NCBI RefSeq assembly: GCF_000378065.1
Contig: NZ_KB899150.1
Coordinates: forward strand, 40,283 to 104,282
DNA: 64,000 nt
Direction of reading: 5' to 3'
DNA from: Porphyromonas gulae DSM 15663
Lineage (GTDB): Bacteria; Bacteroidota; Bacteroidia; Bacteroidales; Porphyromonadaceae
The position numbers were made by a program, and so were the translations under genes. The notes beneath the pieces are model-generated. The model was not told where the DNA came from. It searched no databases and worked only from the letters and a program-made list of their open reading frames with translations. Shown here piece by piece: positions 1 to 8,913 of the stretch (positions are counted from its first letter, which is position 1; the number at the start of each line of letters is the position of its first letter).

Positions 1-248
1 AAAAACAAGCGAGGACGCCCCAGTTTGCGGAAGTCCCGGAGATCGTCGCGCCAGTTCGGTTGGGGAACGATAGCCACACGAAGGCCTTCGGCTTCTAAAA
101 TCCTTCCGACTACGGCAGCACCGAAGGACGGGTGATCCACATAGGCATCTCCGCTAAAGAGAATGACATCTGCTTCATCCCATCCTCTGGCCTCCATTTC
201 TTTTTTGGAGGTGGGCAACCAATCTGTCAGGGTATGATGCTTTGCCAT
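1..248 (-). CDS. ygiQ: YgiQ family radical SAM protein, N-terminal part
   Basis: Only the first 82 codons lie in the window; the gene runs off the left edge. The N-terminus reads [20 protein letters not shown], then a [11 protein letters not shown] stretch and an [14 protein letters not shown] stretch. This is the typical opening of YgiQ/UPF0313 radical SAM proteins, with a B12-binding-like N-terminal domain before the radical SAM core. The core and its cysteine motif are outside the window. The start ATG at 248 lies inside the 3' end of ispE (22-bp overlap), so the two are probably translated together. The substrate of YgiQ proteins is not known to me. The family call is firm from the N-terminal signature alone. 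Confidence 0.85.
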   Translation of the reverse strand, partial: MAKHHTLTDWLPTSKKEMEARGWDEADVILFSGDAYVDHPSFGAAVVGRILEAEGLRVAIVPQPNWRDDLRDFRKLGRPRLF

Positions 249-1051
249 TGGAAGCAGTCGGTGATAGCAGCCTTATCGAGCTGAGGCTTTTCCCGGAAAA
301 GACCGAACAGTGCTGATCCGGAACCGGACATAGCAGCATACAAAGCCCCCGATCGATAGAGCATTTCTTTTAGTTCGGCAAGTCGAGGATGTGCAGGGAA
401 AAGGCTTTCTTCGAAATCATTCACCAATTTTCCTCTCCATTCCTCTACGGGCATGTGAACAATCTCATCCGGCATTGTCTCTCGTTTACCTACATGCTTG
501 AGCCCTTTGTATGCAGCTGCTGTGCTGATATGGATGGGTGGTTTTACTATAGCGATATGGAGACCGGACAGAGAGAAACCGGGCAGTGGCGTAAAGACTT
601 GGCCGAGGTCAGTGGCCAATACCGGTCGATTTCCTATGAAAAAAGGACAATCGGCACCGATCGTCAGTGCTATTGCCGCCAATTCTTCGTCATCGATCGG
701 CAGAGAGAAATAGTCCCTCACGAGCTTGAGCATGAAAGACGCATCCGAAGAGCCTCCTCCCAAGCCCGCTCCTGATGGAATGTGCTTGATAAGCTCGATA
801 GTCAGTGGGGGAAAATCGAATTTTTGGCGAAGAGCCATGACCGCTTTCATGACCAAATTGTCCTCCGCTACGGCGTCGATAGGAACGCCATGGACGGAAA
901 GACAGTCGCAAGTATCCTCTCGCGCTTCGATCTCTAAGGCATCGATCAGCGGGATCGGATAGAAGACTGTCTCGATATTGTGGTACCCGTCCGCTCGCTT
1001 GGCTACAACCTGCAAGCCGAGGTTGATTTTGGCATTGGGAAAAACGATCAT
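227..1051 (-). CDS. ispE: 4-diphosphocytidyl-2-C-methyl-D-erythritol kinase
   Basis: 274 aa, normal length for IspE. It phosphorylates the 2-hydroxyl of CDP-methylerythritol in the cytosolic MEP isoprenoid pathway. The GHMP-kinase ATP loop [14 protein letters not shown] is at residues 92-105, the N-terminal substrate motif NAKINLGL at 6-13, and the catalytic-type Asp in GADCPFF near 134. The C-terminal GHMP glycine loop appears as [10 protein letters not shown]. The start [11 protein letters not shown] is the only sensible ATG before the first motif. The 3' end overlaps ygiQ. A second MEP-pathway gene, ispG, lies at 16131-17876, so the genes are dispersed. Confidence 0.95.
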   Translation of the reverse strand: MIVFPNAKINLGLQVVAKRADGYHNIETVFYPIPLIDALEIEAREDTCDCLSVHGVPIDAVAEDNLVMKAVMALRQKFDFPPLTIELIKHIPSGAGLGGGSSDASFMLKLVRDYFSLPIDDEELAAIALTIGADCPFFIGNRPVLATDLGQVFTPLPGFSLSGLHIAIVKPPIHISTAAAYKGLKHVGKRETMPDEIVHMPVEEWRGKLVNDFEESLFPAHPRLAELKEMLYRSGALYAAMSGSGSALFGLFREKPQLDKAAITDCFQWQSIIP

Positions 1052-1079
1052 GGCTCGACTATTTGAAATCGATTATTCG

Positions 1080-2381
1080 TCATGCAAAGGCATAGCGCAG
1101 GATGAAAAGAACAGTCAGGATGTAAAGTGGGAGGGATATGCTACGGTATTGTCCGGACAAGAGTTTGACAAAGACGAATGCCAGCATTCCCAAGGCCATT
1201 CCTTCAGCGATAGAGTAGGTGAGTACCATTGTCAGCAGCGTGATGAAGACAGGGAAAGTCTCGGACAGGTCGGACAAGTCGATCATCGAAATGGATCCGA
1301 GCATAAATACTCCTACCATCACAAGAGCACCGGTCGTCGCTGCACCCGGGACAAGGAGAAACAGGGGCGACAGAAAAAGTGCCAACAGGAAAAGGCTACC
1401 CGTAACTAATGCCGTCAAACCCGTCCGCCCTCCTTCGGCAATGCCCGATCCGCTCTCCACATAGGTAGTTACCGTGGAGGTGCCTAATATGGCACCGAGG
1501 CTTGTACCGATGGCATCGGCCATCATGGCCTGCTTGATATTCTTGACATTGCCTTTTTCGTCCATCATTTCGGTCTTGGCAGCTGCTCCGATCAGTGTGC
1601 CAATCGTATTGAAAATATCCATGAATACGAGAGCGAATATCGTCATAGCCATATCGAACGAAAGGAGAGGGGCGAAATCCATTTGCAGGAAAGTGGGGCT
1701 CAGGCTCTGCGGAGAGGAGATAGGGGCAAATCCTTCGGGAATGGCCGTCACTCCCAACGGAATACCGACGATCGTACAAATGGCGATACTGTAGAACAAA
1801 GCTCCTCGCACCTTACGAACGACCAGAGCTGCGCTGAGGATGATACCGAGGATGGCCAGCAGGAATATCGGAGTGAAAGCTCCGAGAGCGACCAGTGTAG
1901 CCGGGTGGGCTACGATAATGCCAGCGTTCTTCAGTCCGATGAAAGCGATAAACATGCCAATACCGGCGGAGATGGCATAGCGCAGATTATAGGGAATACA
2001 ATTGACGATCTTCTCGCGTATATTGAATGCCGTCAGCAGGATGAAGACGATCCCCTCCACAAAGACGGCGGCCAGTGCAGTCTGCCAAGAATAGCCCATG
2101 CCTTGAACCAAAGTGAAAGCGAAGAACGCGTTGATCCCCATGCTCGGAGCTTGAGCGAAGGGCAGCTTGGCCAAGAACGCAATCAGCAGCGTAGCCACAG
2201 CCGAAGAAAGTGCCGTGGCTGTGAATACGGCACCTTTGTCCATCCCGGCTGCGGCAAGAATATCGGGGTTCACTGCCAAGATGTAGCTCATGGTCAGGAA
2301 AGTGGTCACCCCTGCAATAAACTCCGTTCGGACGGAGTGTTTCTCGGGATTGAACCCGAGAATGGATTGCCATGTTTTCAT
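1080..2381 (-). CDS. NCS2 family purine permease (AzgA/GhxP-like)
   Basis: 433 aa with about 12 or more hydrophobic segments, the size of the AzgA/PbuG branch of NCS2 proton symporters, which import adenine, guanine or hypoxanthine. Recognisable features are the N-terminal HSVRTEFIAGVTTFLTMSYI, the NPDILAAAG segment, the conserved APSMGINAFFAF near residue 100, and a later GTSTVTTYVESGSGIAEGGR loop that is diagnostic for this branch. Which purine it takes cannot be read from sequence. It sits 20 bp downstream of the DUF5020 gene (2402-3124), which looks like a nucleoside-type outer membrane channel, so the two may form an outer-plus-inner membrane uptake route read from one promoter. Confidence 0.9.
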   Translation of the reverse strand: MKTWQSILGFNPEKHSVRTEFIAGVTTFLTMSYILAVNPDILAAAGMDKGAVFTATALSSAVATLLIAFLAKLPFAQAPSMGINAFFAFTLVQGMGYSWQTALAAVFVEGIVFILLTAFNIREKIVNCIPYNLRYAISAGIGMFIAFIGLKNAGIIVAHPATLVALGAFTPIFLLAILGIILSAALVVRKVRGALFYSIAICTIVGIPLGVTAIPEGFAPISSPQSLSPTFLQMDFAPLLSFDMAMTIFALVFMDIFNTIGTLIGAAAKTEMMDEKGNVKNIKQAMMADAIGTSLGAILGTSTVTTYVESGSGIAEGGRTGLTALVTGSLFLLALFLSPLFLLVPGAATTGALVMVGVFMLGSISMIDLSDLSETFPVFITLLTMVLTYSIAEGMALGMLAFVFVKLLSGQYRSISLPLYILTVLFILRYAFA

Positions 2382-2401
2382 CTTTTACTGAAGTGTTCCG
2401 T

Positions 2402-3124
2402 TCAGTTGAAAGTCCATTTCACGGCAAGGGTAGGGATGCAGGTGAATTTGTCCATGCGAGCGAAATTCCTGCTGATTTCCATCTCTGTTCCTATGCTGAG
2501 GTTGAAATCCTTGTCGATGCCTTTGATGCGATTGAGGTTGAGCCAGAACTGCGGTTCGGACAGGAATACGAACTTATCTCCTTCTTTGAGGACAGGGCCT
2601 CCGATCAGTTCCCTTTGGGGGAAGCCCCAGAGATCGAGGAAGCCGTTGAAGGTAAGCAGACCATCCAGAAAGTGCATATACCAAGTGCCGGTGATCTGAT
2701 AGGTATGGAAGTCGTGCGCACCCAGATGCTTGTACATGGGTGTGATCGTAAATCCACGTGTAAAGGAGGGATTGTTGTAAGTGTAGGTGGCACCGATCAG
2801 TGCATCGTGTCCGAAAGTAAAGCTTGAGGAGAGGCCTCCGTTATACTCCAAATGAATGGAGACGGGAGCTTGCCAAAACTTCAGTTCGCGCGAAATCTCC
2901 CAATAGGCCGACTGGATACCCTTGCCCGTGTAATCCATGTCGATGAAGAAGAAGGTGCTTCCCCATTTGTCGGGTGTGAAGTTTTCCACTGTGGTAGTCA
3001 GTTTAGGACGTCCATCCAGTTCGTCGTAGATGGAATGACCGAAATCGTAGTGCAACTGTACGTTTTGCGCGTTGGCACACAGGCCGAGGAGCAAGGCAGC
3101 TCCGGAAAGAATAGCTTTTTTCAT
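2402..3124 (-). CDS. DUF5020 family outer membrane protein, Tsx-like
   Basis: 240 aa from the ATG at 3124. This start gives a clean signal peptide (MKKAILSGAALLLGLCANAQ), whereas the longer frame adds 17 residues upstream that run through the promoter. The mature part is rich in alternating aromatic beta-strand patterns ending in KWTFN, typical of a small outer membrane barrel. Motifs such as WGSTFFFIDMDYTGKG and AYWEISRELKFW match the DUF5020 / nucleoside-specific channel (Tsx-like) group. The function is inferred as diffusion of nucleosides or related solutes across the outer membrane; the neighbouring purine permease supports this. Family assignment is good, substrate uncertain. Confidence 0.75.
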   Translation of the reverse strand: MKKAILSGAALLLGLCANAQNVQLHYDFGHSIYDELDGRPKLTTTVENFTPDKWGSTFFFIDMDYTGKGIQSAYWEISRELKFWQAPVSIHLEYNGGLSSSFTFGHDALIGATYTYNNPSFTRGFTITPMYKHLGAHDFHTYQITGTWYMHFLDGLLTFNGFLDLWGFPQRELIGGPVLKEGDKFVFLSEPQFWLNLNRIKGIDKDFNLSIGTEMEISRNFARMDKFTCIPTLAVKWTFN

Positions 3125-3153
3125 TATTAGTGGATTATGAATGAGATGATTTG

Positions 3154-3161
3154 CAAAAGTA
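3154..3161 (-). promoter_or_regulatory. Bacteroidota -7 promoter element for the DUF5020/permease pair
   Basis: On the minus strand the site reads TACTTTTG, matching TAnnTTTG exactly. It lies about 30 bp upstream of the DUF5020 ATG at 3124. No perfect -33 TTTG is seen. Confidence 0.6.
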
Positions 3162-3238
3162 GGCAATATGCCCAAACGAAAAGACGGGTTGAGCCACTCC
3201 GGGAAAAGACTTCCCGGAGAGAAGAAGATGGTGTCGGA

Positions 3239-5971
3239 TCATCGGCGGAATAAGAATTGGTCCAATTCGCGAAACCAGAGGATCAGACTCGTCGCGAGGA
3301 TGATGAGAATCCAGTCCATCGGAGCAAGGGGCACTACGCGGAACATGCCTCCGCCAAAAGTCGTGATGATGATTTGTCCTATAAGAATCAGCAGGGCGAT
3401 GAGAACGAAGTTGCGACATTTCCACAGTCGGTGCAGGGCACTCCGTCCTGTCATAAATGCTTTGGCGTTGAACATATTCCAGAACTGGAGGAAAACGAAT
3501 ATGGAGAAGAATGCACTCAGCTCGAAGTCGGAAAGGGCATTCTCCACAGACCGGAAGTCGAAGAGGGCAGCAGCCCACGCACCGAGATGGAAGTCCGGCA
3601 TGCTATTGAGTTCGGCATGTTTGAAGTATTGGATCAGGCTGAATAGCAGCAGGACGAATCCTCCGCCAAGTCCGAATATTCGTCGAGCCATTGGCGGGTT
3701 GATAATGGCATCATCCTGCCGGCGGGGTTGCTCCTTCATCACCCCCTTGTCGGGAGGGAGCGAAGCCAAGGCCAAGGCGGCGAAAGTATCCATGATGAGA
3801 TTGACCCACAGCATTTGCGTCACGGTAAGGGGCGACTCCGTGCCCAGAAATGCACCGATCAGAACGATGATACAGGCCACTACGTTGATGGTCATCTGAA
3901 AGAGGATGAAACGGCGGATATTCCGGTAGAGCGATCGTCCCCACATAACGGCCTTGGCGATGCTGCTGAAGGAATTGTCCAGAATGGTAATGTCGCTTGC
4001 CTCTTTGGCTACGGCAGTGCCATCGCCCATCGAGAGACCCACCTGTGCGCGGTTGAGTGCAGGAGCATCGTTCGTACCGTCGCCCGTCACGGCCACCACT
4101 TCGCCGGCTTCCTGTAGCAGGCGTACGAGCCTCTCCTTATCCATCGGACGGGCGCGGGACATGACGCGCAGTTCGCCTATCCGGGGGCGTAGTTCCTCGT
4201 CGGTGAGGGCTGCGAAATCCGAACCGGTGATCATATTCCGCTCCGTACAGCTTTCGTCCCACAGTCCTATTTGGCGACCGATCTCCCGGGCGGTACCCGG
4301 TGTGTCGCCCGTTACTATTTTCACCTGAATGCCGGCCTTCATACAGTCGCTGATCGCTTCGGGAACGTCGGAGCGAATGGGATCGGCTATGCCGACTATA
4401 CCCATGAAGCAGAGGTCATGCACGTGGAGACGCCCATTGGCAAATACCTGCTCCTCGTCGGAGGACAGCTCCTTGTATGCAAATCCGATCGTACGCATCG
4501 CCTTGCTCTGATATTCGGCGAGTTTTCGGGCATAGGAGTCGGCTTTTTCTCCATCGGGCAAGGAGCAGAAGCCGAGCACGATCTCCGGTGCGCCTTTGAC
4601 CCAGAGCACGGGCTTGCCGAGGGAAGCCGATCGGACTACCGTGGCCATGTATTTGCGTTCGGTAGAGAAGGTCAGTTGCAGGAGCACGGGGCAGGCCTCG
4701 CGAACGGTCAGATAGTTTATTCCCTTCTCTCGGAGCCATAGTAGCAAGGCTCCTTCGGTGGGGTTGCCGAGGGGACGTATCGCCTTTTCGTCCGAGCAGT
4801 CCAGATAGGCTGTGGAGTTGGCGGCCATGGCTTCGGCCAAGAGCGAAGAGTCGGCCTCATGCTCCGGATCGAAGTATGTGTCTGCCACGGTCATGCGGTT
4901 CTGCGTCAGGGTTCCCGTCTTGTCCGTGCAGATGACGGTAGCAGCCCCCATGGTCTCGCAGGCATGCATCTTTCGTACCAGATTGTTGGTCTTCATCATA
5001 CTGCGCATGCTGTAGGCCAGACTCAGCGTCACGCTCATGGGCAATCCTTCGGGAACGGCTACGACGATGACCGTGACGGCTATCATGATCTTATTGAGGA
5101 AGAAGGAGAGGGCATGCGCCCAGTCGAAGGGGCTGAATCCGCCGTTGGCAGCGTACATGACGATGCTGCCGATGAGCACCAAGGCTGCTATGCTGTAGCT
5201 GACCTTCGTGATCAGGCCGGCCAAATGGTCGAGCTGTCTGTTCAGAGGCGTCTGTACGCTGTCGTCCAGTTGGGCACCCTCGAACACCCGTCCGTATTCT
5301 GTGGAGTCGCCCACCTTTTCCACCCTGAAAGTGCAGTGGCCGTCCAGAATGGTCGTGCCTCGGCAGATGTAATCGGAGGGGTAGGTGGCTTCCGTGTCGA
5401 AGTCCTGCCGGTCGGTGGTTTTGTTTACGACGGGTTCGCCCGTCAGGCTGGATTCGTCGATCTGTAGGGAGATGGCTTCGATGAGTTGCCCATCGGCCGG
5501 GATTTGCTCTCCCGTTTCCAGAACGACCAGATCGCCTACGACGATTTCTTTTTTGAGCACCTGACAGATCATGCCGTTGCGATATACCTTATATAATATG
5601 TCTTCATTGACCTGATTCAGGATCTCGAACTCTTTTTCGGATTTCATCTCGAAGAAAAAGGCAACTCCCGTGGCCAATACGACGGCGAGCAACACCCCTG
5701 CCGGCTCCAAAAAGACGGAGACGCCCTCTCCGCCCGTGAAGTAGTGGTAACAAGCCACGGCAAACGAAAGCACCATGGCCACGAGCAGGATGATGATGAT
5801 GGGATCTTTGAACTTCTCGAAAAACTTGCTCCAGAGCGATTCGCGCTCGGGGGGAGTCAGTTCGTTCGTGCCGTGGGTGGCTCGGCTGTGTAAGACTTCG
5901 GCATCGGACAGTCCCTGATGCGAGGAGGAAGAGAGGGTGGCCTTGTGGGTTTCCTCGGTGGGCATATTCAT
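3239..5971 (-). CDS. Calcium-translocating P-type ATPase, PMCA type
   Basis: 910 aa, full length for a P2-type ATPase. In order: N-terminal cation ATPase domain with HGTNELTPPERESLWSKFFEKF; TM1-2 (about 58-76 and 92-108); actuator domain with the dephosphorylation motif LTGEP near 177; TM3-4 with PEGLP (307-311) in the ion site; phosphorylation motif DKTGTLT with Asp350; hinge GDGTNDAPAL; C-terminal TM segments with NLIMDTFAALALAS. It is predicted to export Ca2+ across the inner membrane using ATP. PMCA-type proteins are common in Bacteroidales. A second in-frame ATG lies two codons in. It is followed by about 75 bp before the DUF5020 promoter and is not coupled to it. Confidence 0.92.
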   Translation of the reverse strand: MNMPTEETHKATLSSSSHQGLSDAEVLHSRATHGTNELTPPERESLWSKFFEKFKDPIIIILLVAMVLSFAVACYHYFTGGEGVSVFLEPAGVLLAVVLATGVAFFFEMKSEKEFEILNQVNEDILYKVYRNGMICQVLKKEIVVGDLVVLETGEQIPADGQLIEAISLQIDESSLTGEPVVNKTTDRQDFDTEATYPSDYICRGTTILDGHCTFRVEKVGDSTEYGRVFEGAQLDDSVQTPLNRQLDHLAGLITKVSYSIAALVLIGSIVMYAANGGFSPFDWAHALSFFLNKIMIAVTVIVVAVPEGLPMSVTLSLAYSMRSMMKTNNLVRKMHACETMGAATVICTDKTGTLTQNRMTVADTYFDPEHEADSSLLAEAMAANSTAYLDCSDEKAIRPLGNPTEGALLLWLREKGINYLTVREACPVLLQLTFSTERKYMATVVRSASLGKPVLWVKGAPEIVLGFCSLPDGEKADSYARKLAEYQSKAMRTIGFAYKELSSDEEQVFANGRLHVHDLCFMGIVGIADPIRSDVPEAISDCMKAGIQVKIVTGDTPGTAREIGRQIGLWDESCTERNMITGSDFAALTDEELRPRIGELRVMSRARPMDKERLVRLLQEAGEVVAVTGDGTNDAPALNRAQVGLSMGDGTAVAKEASDITILDNSFSSIAKAVMWGRSLYRNIRRFILFQMTINVVACIIVLIGAFLGTESPLTVTQMLWVNLIMDTFAALALASLPPDKGVMKEQPRRQDDAIINPPMARRIFGLGGGFVLLLFSLIQYFKHAELNSMPDFHLGAWAAALFDFRSVENALSDFELSAFFSIFVFLQFWNMFNAKAFMTGRSALHRLWKCRNFVLIALLILIGQIIITTFGGGMFRVVPLAPMDWILIILATSLILWFRELDQFLFRR

Positions 5972-6036
5972 AGGTGTTGTGTAAAAAGTTTTTCTTGACT
6001 CGTATGACGCGAAACGCAGAGTGCGATAATCGGAGA

Positions 6037-6044
6037 CAAATGTA
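6037..6044 (-). promoter_or_regulatory. -7 promoter element for the Ca ATPase
   Basis: Minus-strand TACATTTG, a perfect TAnnTTTG match about 66 bp upstream of the ATPase start at 5971. Confidence 0.6.
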
Positions 6045-6229
6045 CTTTTTCTTTAGCACGATTGCTTGCGTTTGCGGACGATGGCCGAGCGGAACCGTAG
6101 GATCAGGAACCGACCTCCGGGAGCTTTCATTCGGATTTTCACTCCCGATCGCAAATGAAAATGGTTGTTTGTCGAGTGGGGAAAGGGCTGTTCGGCGGGA
6201 AATCTGCATCTCGTCACCGGAAAACCCCG

Positions 6230-6366
6230 CCGCAACTTGCGGGAAGCCTTTTTGGCACGACAATGTCGTCCCGCAAGTTGCGGCAAGCTTTTTTGGTGCA
6301 ACGATGTCGCCCCGCAAGTTGCGGCAAGCTATTTCGGTGCGAATTTGTCATCCCGCAACTTGCGGG
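6230..6366. repeat. Four-unit array of a palindrome with about 41-bp period
   Basis: The palindromic core CCGCAASTTGCGG occurs at 6230-6242, 6271-6283, 6312-6324 and 6353-6365, spaced 41 bp each time. The centre alternates (AACTT, AAGTT, AAGTT, AACTT). Spacers are related (TTTTTGGYRC followed by ATGTCGYC). Flanks carry inverted ATCTGCAT/ATGCAGAT pieces at about 6201 and 6387-6430. The array sits in the 575-bp gap between the divergently placed Ca ATPase promoter and the ABC exporter terminator. No gene is credible here. Role unknown. Confidence 0.8.
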
Positions 6367-6521
6367 GGCGAATTTCGTGTCCGAAATGCAGATTGTCCGG
6401 CGGGAATTCTACATTTTCGCCCCAAGATGCAGATTCCCCACCGAACAATGGCATTTCCGCGGCCGAAACCATCGTTCGTATCTCTCCTTTTTGCGCCTTT
6501 GGCCGGATTTATACAAGAACA

Positions 6522-6557
6522 AACCCCAAACGACCTTTCGGGCGGCCGTTTGGGGTT
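6522..6557 (-). terminator. Hairpin terminator of the ABC exporter operon
   Basis: An 11-bp perfect stem AACCCCAAACG / CGTTTGGGGTT (6522-6532 with 6547-6557) with a 14-nt loop, 65 bp past the stop of the permease. On the minus strand it is followed by the U-rich tract TTTGTTCTTG. Confidence 0.65.
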
Positions 6558-6621
6558 CGATGTTTATACTCGGTTCTCTGTTACAGGAGGAATCCCTTTC
6601 CCCCTTCCTGTCGGCAGAGCC

Positions 6622-7950
6622 TTATTTGTAGTTTATCCAGCGGATGATCTCTTTGATCGATGGCTTCTTGCCGTACATGAGCACGCCCACGCGGTAGATC
6701 TTTGCTCCGATCCACGTCATCAATACGAAGCATCCGTACAGCAGGCCGATGCTTAGCAACTCCTGCCACAGCGGAACGTCATAGGGCAACCGCACCATCA
6801 TCACAAGGGGGGAGGTGAAGGGGATCAGCGAACACCAGAATGCGAGCGATCCTTCGGGATTGTTCATACTGCCGTAGGCGGCATAGAAACCGAACATCAG
6901 GAGGATCATCACGGGCATCATGAACTGGCTGGTGTCTTCGTCGTTCGATACCATCGAGCCGATGACGGCGAAGATGGAGGAGTAGAGCAGGTAGCCACCA
7001 ATGAAGAAGATGAGGAACATGACGAACAGCTCTCCGAAGTTGATGCCGCCGATGATGTTCATCACTTCCTTCATCTCGGCAAAGTCCTCTGCGTTCATGG
7101 ATGAAGCCATACCCGTTATGTCGGAAGCCTGCATCTGACTCAATGCCTCAGGGCTGTACAGATTGCCGAGGAAGGCGAATTGTGCTACCGTCAGCAGCAG
7201 TGCCGTGAGCACTCCCCAGCAGATGAGCTGCGTGAGGCCTACGAGGCCTATGCCGATGATTTTGCCCATCATCAGGTCGAACGGCCGAGTAGAGGACACC
7301 ATCACTTCCATGATCCGGTTCTTCTTCTCTTCCAGCACGCCGGCCTGCACCATAGCCGCCAAAGTCATGATCAGGAAGAAGATGACGAACATCATCATCA
7401 TGCTGATGCCCGAAGCCAATTCGCCCGATGTGCGTTCGTTGGTGCCGTCTTCGCCCCATTTATAGGTGTGCACCGATAGCTCTATCTTGCTGTCGGCGAG
7501 GATCTGTTTGATGTTGGGGATGTTGTAGGATGCTATCTTTTTGTCGGAGAGATAGTCGGACAGGATCCCTGAGATATGATTGCTTACGGATGCCGGCAGT
7601 TGCTTGTAGCCGTATATGGCCACGGCGTTGGGATCCTCGAGCAAATCCTGACGGATTTCGAGGACGGCGTCGATGCCCGATTCGTCGGCTCCCATTTTCC
7701 TGTATTCCTCGGCAGTCTTCTCGGCATGGATGAATCGGAATTCGTCGTTGTCCTTGAATAGCTGCTCGTATTCACCCGTGCGGTCGGCAATGGCGATGGT
7801 CTTCATGTCGCCTCCGAGCTGTGCCAATACGATCGGCAAAGACACCATCCCCACGAACAGGATGGGCATCAGGATCGTCATCACGAGGAAGGATTTCTTC
7901 CGGACGCGAATCATGTATTCGCGTTGTATGATAGTGCTAATGTTGTTCAT
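6622..7950 (-). CDS. ABC-2 type exporter permease, NatB-like
   Basis: 442 aa. The N-terminal TM anchor follows IIQREYMIRVRKKSFLV, a hallmark of NatB/YhaP-type ABC-2 permeases. A roughly 140-residue periplasmic domain comes next, then five to six TM segments starting at GISMMMMFVIFFLIMTLAAM. The cytosolic turn VLEEKKNRIMEVMVSS follows, the conserved coupling motif of this family. The partner ATPase is immediately upstream (4-bp gap). The exported substrate is unknown; sodium or drug export is proposed for homologues. The first gene of the operon encodes an HsdR_N-domain protein. Confidence 0.88.
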   Translation of the reverse strand: MNNISTIIQREYMIRVRKKSFLVMTILMPILFVGMVSLPIVLAQLGGDMKTIAIADRTGEYEQLFKDNDEFRFIHAEKTAEEYRKMGADESGIDAVLEIRQDLLEDPNAVAIYGYKQLPASVSNHISGILSDYLSDKKIASYNIPNIKQILADSKIELSVHTYKWGEDGTNERTSGELASGISMMMMFVIFFLIMTLAAMVQAGVLEEKKNRIMEVMVSSTRPFDLMMGKIIGIGLVGLTQLICWGVLTALLLTVAQFAFLGNLYSPEALSQMQASDITGMASSMNAEDFAEMKEVMNIIGGINFGELFVMFLIFFIGGYLLYSSIFAVIGSMVSNDEDTSQFMMPVMILLMFGFYAAYGSMNNPEGSLAFWCSLIPFTSPLVMMVRLPYDVPLWQELLSIGLLYGCFVLMTWIGAKIYRVGVLMYGKKPSIKEIIRWINYK

Positions 7951-7954
7951 AATG

Positions 7955-8911
7955 TCAGTGTGTATCGGTTTCTTGTTGTGCTTGGATCGGATTCTCTTCC
8001 TCTATGCCGTGGCCTACGGTCTTAATGAATATGTCGTGCATGCTCGGGATCTCTTCGTAGAAGGACACGAGCCGTACCGACTCGGGCAGGTCGCGCACGA
8101 GATCGCGGTTGTGCGCCGAGGTTTCCTTGCGCACTCTCAGCTCCGTCATGGAACCCGGCAGCTCCGTCTTCTCCAGTATCTGGATTCGGCCGAGGTAGTC
8201 TGCCGGCAGCTCACCTTCGACTACCATGCGGATGATGCCGAGGCTGTTCTCCCTGCGCACCTCGCGCACGGCTCCGTGGAGCACTACGCGCGATTTGTTG
8301 ATCAGCGCGAAGTCGTCGCATACTTCTTCCACCGACTGCATATTGTGCGTCGAGAAGATGACCGTACGCTCCTTGCCGGCCAGCTCCAGTATCTCACGCT
8401 TCAGCAGGTCGGCATTGACGGGGTCGAATCCGCTGAACGGTTCGTCGAATATGAGTAGTTCCGGTTCGTGAATGACGGTGCACACGAACTGCACTTTCTG
8501 CTGCATCCCCTTGGACAGCTCTTCCACTTTTTTGTTCCACCAGGGCATGATGTCGAACTTCTCGAACCAGTCGGTGAGTCGCTTGCGCGCTTCGTGCTTG
8601 TTCACTCCTTTGAGTTGCGCCAGATAGATGGCCTGCTCGCCCACTTTCATCTTGGGGTACAGCCCTCGCTCTTCGGGCAGATAGCCGATGCGGCGAACGT
8701 CCTCCGCCTGCATGGGACGGCCGTCGAAGATCACTTCGCCCTCGTCGGGAGCGGTGATGCGGTTGATGATACGTATCAGACTGGTCTTGCCGGCACCGTT
8801 AGGACCGAGCAGACCGAATACGCGCCCCTTCCGGACGCTTATGCTCACATCGTCCAGCGCAGTATGGGCTGCATACCGCTTGCGAATATGATTGGCTTCT
8901 AAAAATGGCAT
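7955..8911 (-). CDS. ABC exporter ATP-binding protein, NatA-like
   Basis: 318 aa from the ATG at 8911. The open frame extends upstream, but only as a shadow of the HsdR_N gene. Walker A GPNGAGKTS is at 36-44, signature ELSKGMQQK near 137, Walker B LLIFDEPFSGFD near 157, and the H-loop in VIFSTHNMQS. The final 80 residues form the C-terminal extension seen in NatA-type subunits (DUF4162-like). It energises the NatB-like permease encoded 4 bp downstream. The start is 2 bp after the HsdR_N stop, indicating translational coupling. Confidence 0.9.
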   Translation of the reverse strand: MPFLEANHIRKRYAAHTALDDVSISVRKGRVFGLLGPNGAGKTSLIRIINRITAPDEGEVIFDGRPMQAEDVRRIGYLPEERGLYPKMKVGEQAIYLAQLKGVNKHEARKRLTDWFEKFDIMPWWNKKVEELSKGMQQKVQFVCTVIHEPELLIFDEPFSGFDPVNADLLKREILELAGKERTVIFSTHNMQSVEEVCDDFALINKSRVVLHGAVREVRRENSLGIIRMVVEGELPADYLGRIQILEKTELPGSMTELRVRKETSAHNRDLVRDLPESVRLVSFYEEIPSMHDIFIKTVGHGIEEENPIQAQQETDTH

Positions 8912-8913
8912 AA

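Noticed and set aside
6155..6647. Overlapping 158-160 codon plus-strand frames between the Ca ATPase and the ABC exporter
   Set aside because: They are created by the palindromic repeat array and reach into the exporter terminator and 3' end; no protein family features.
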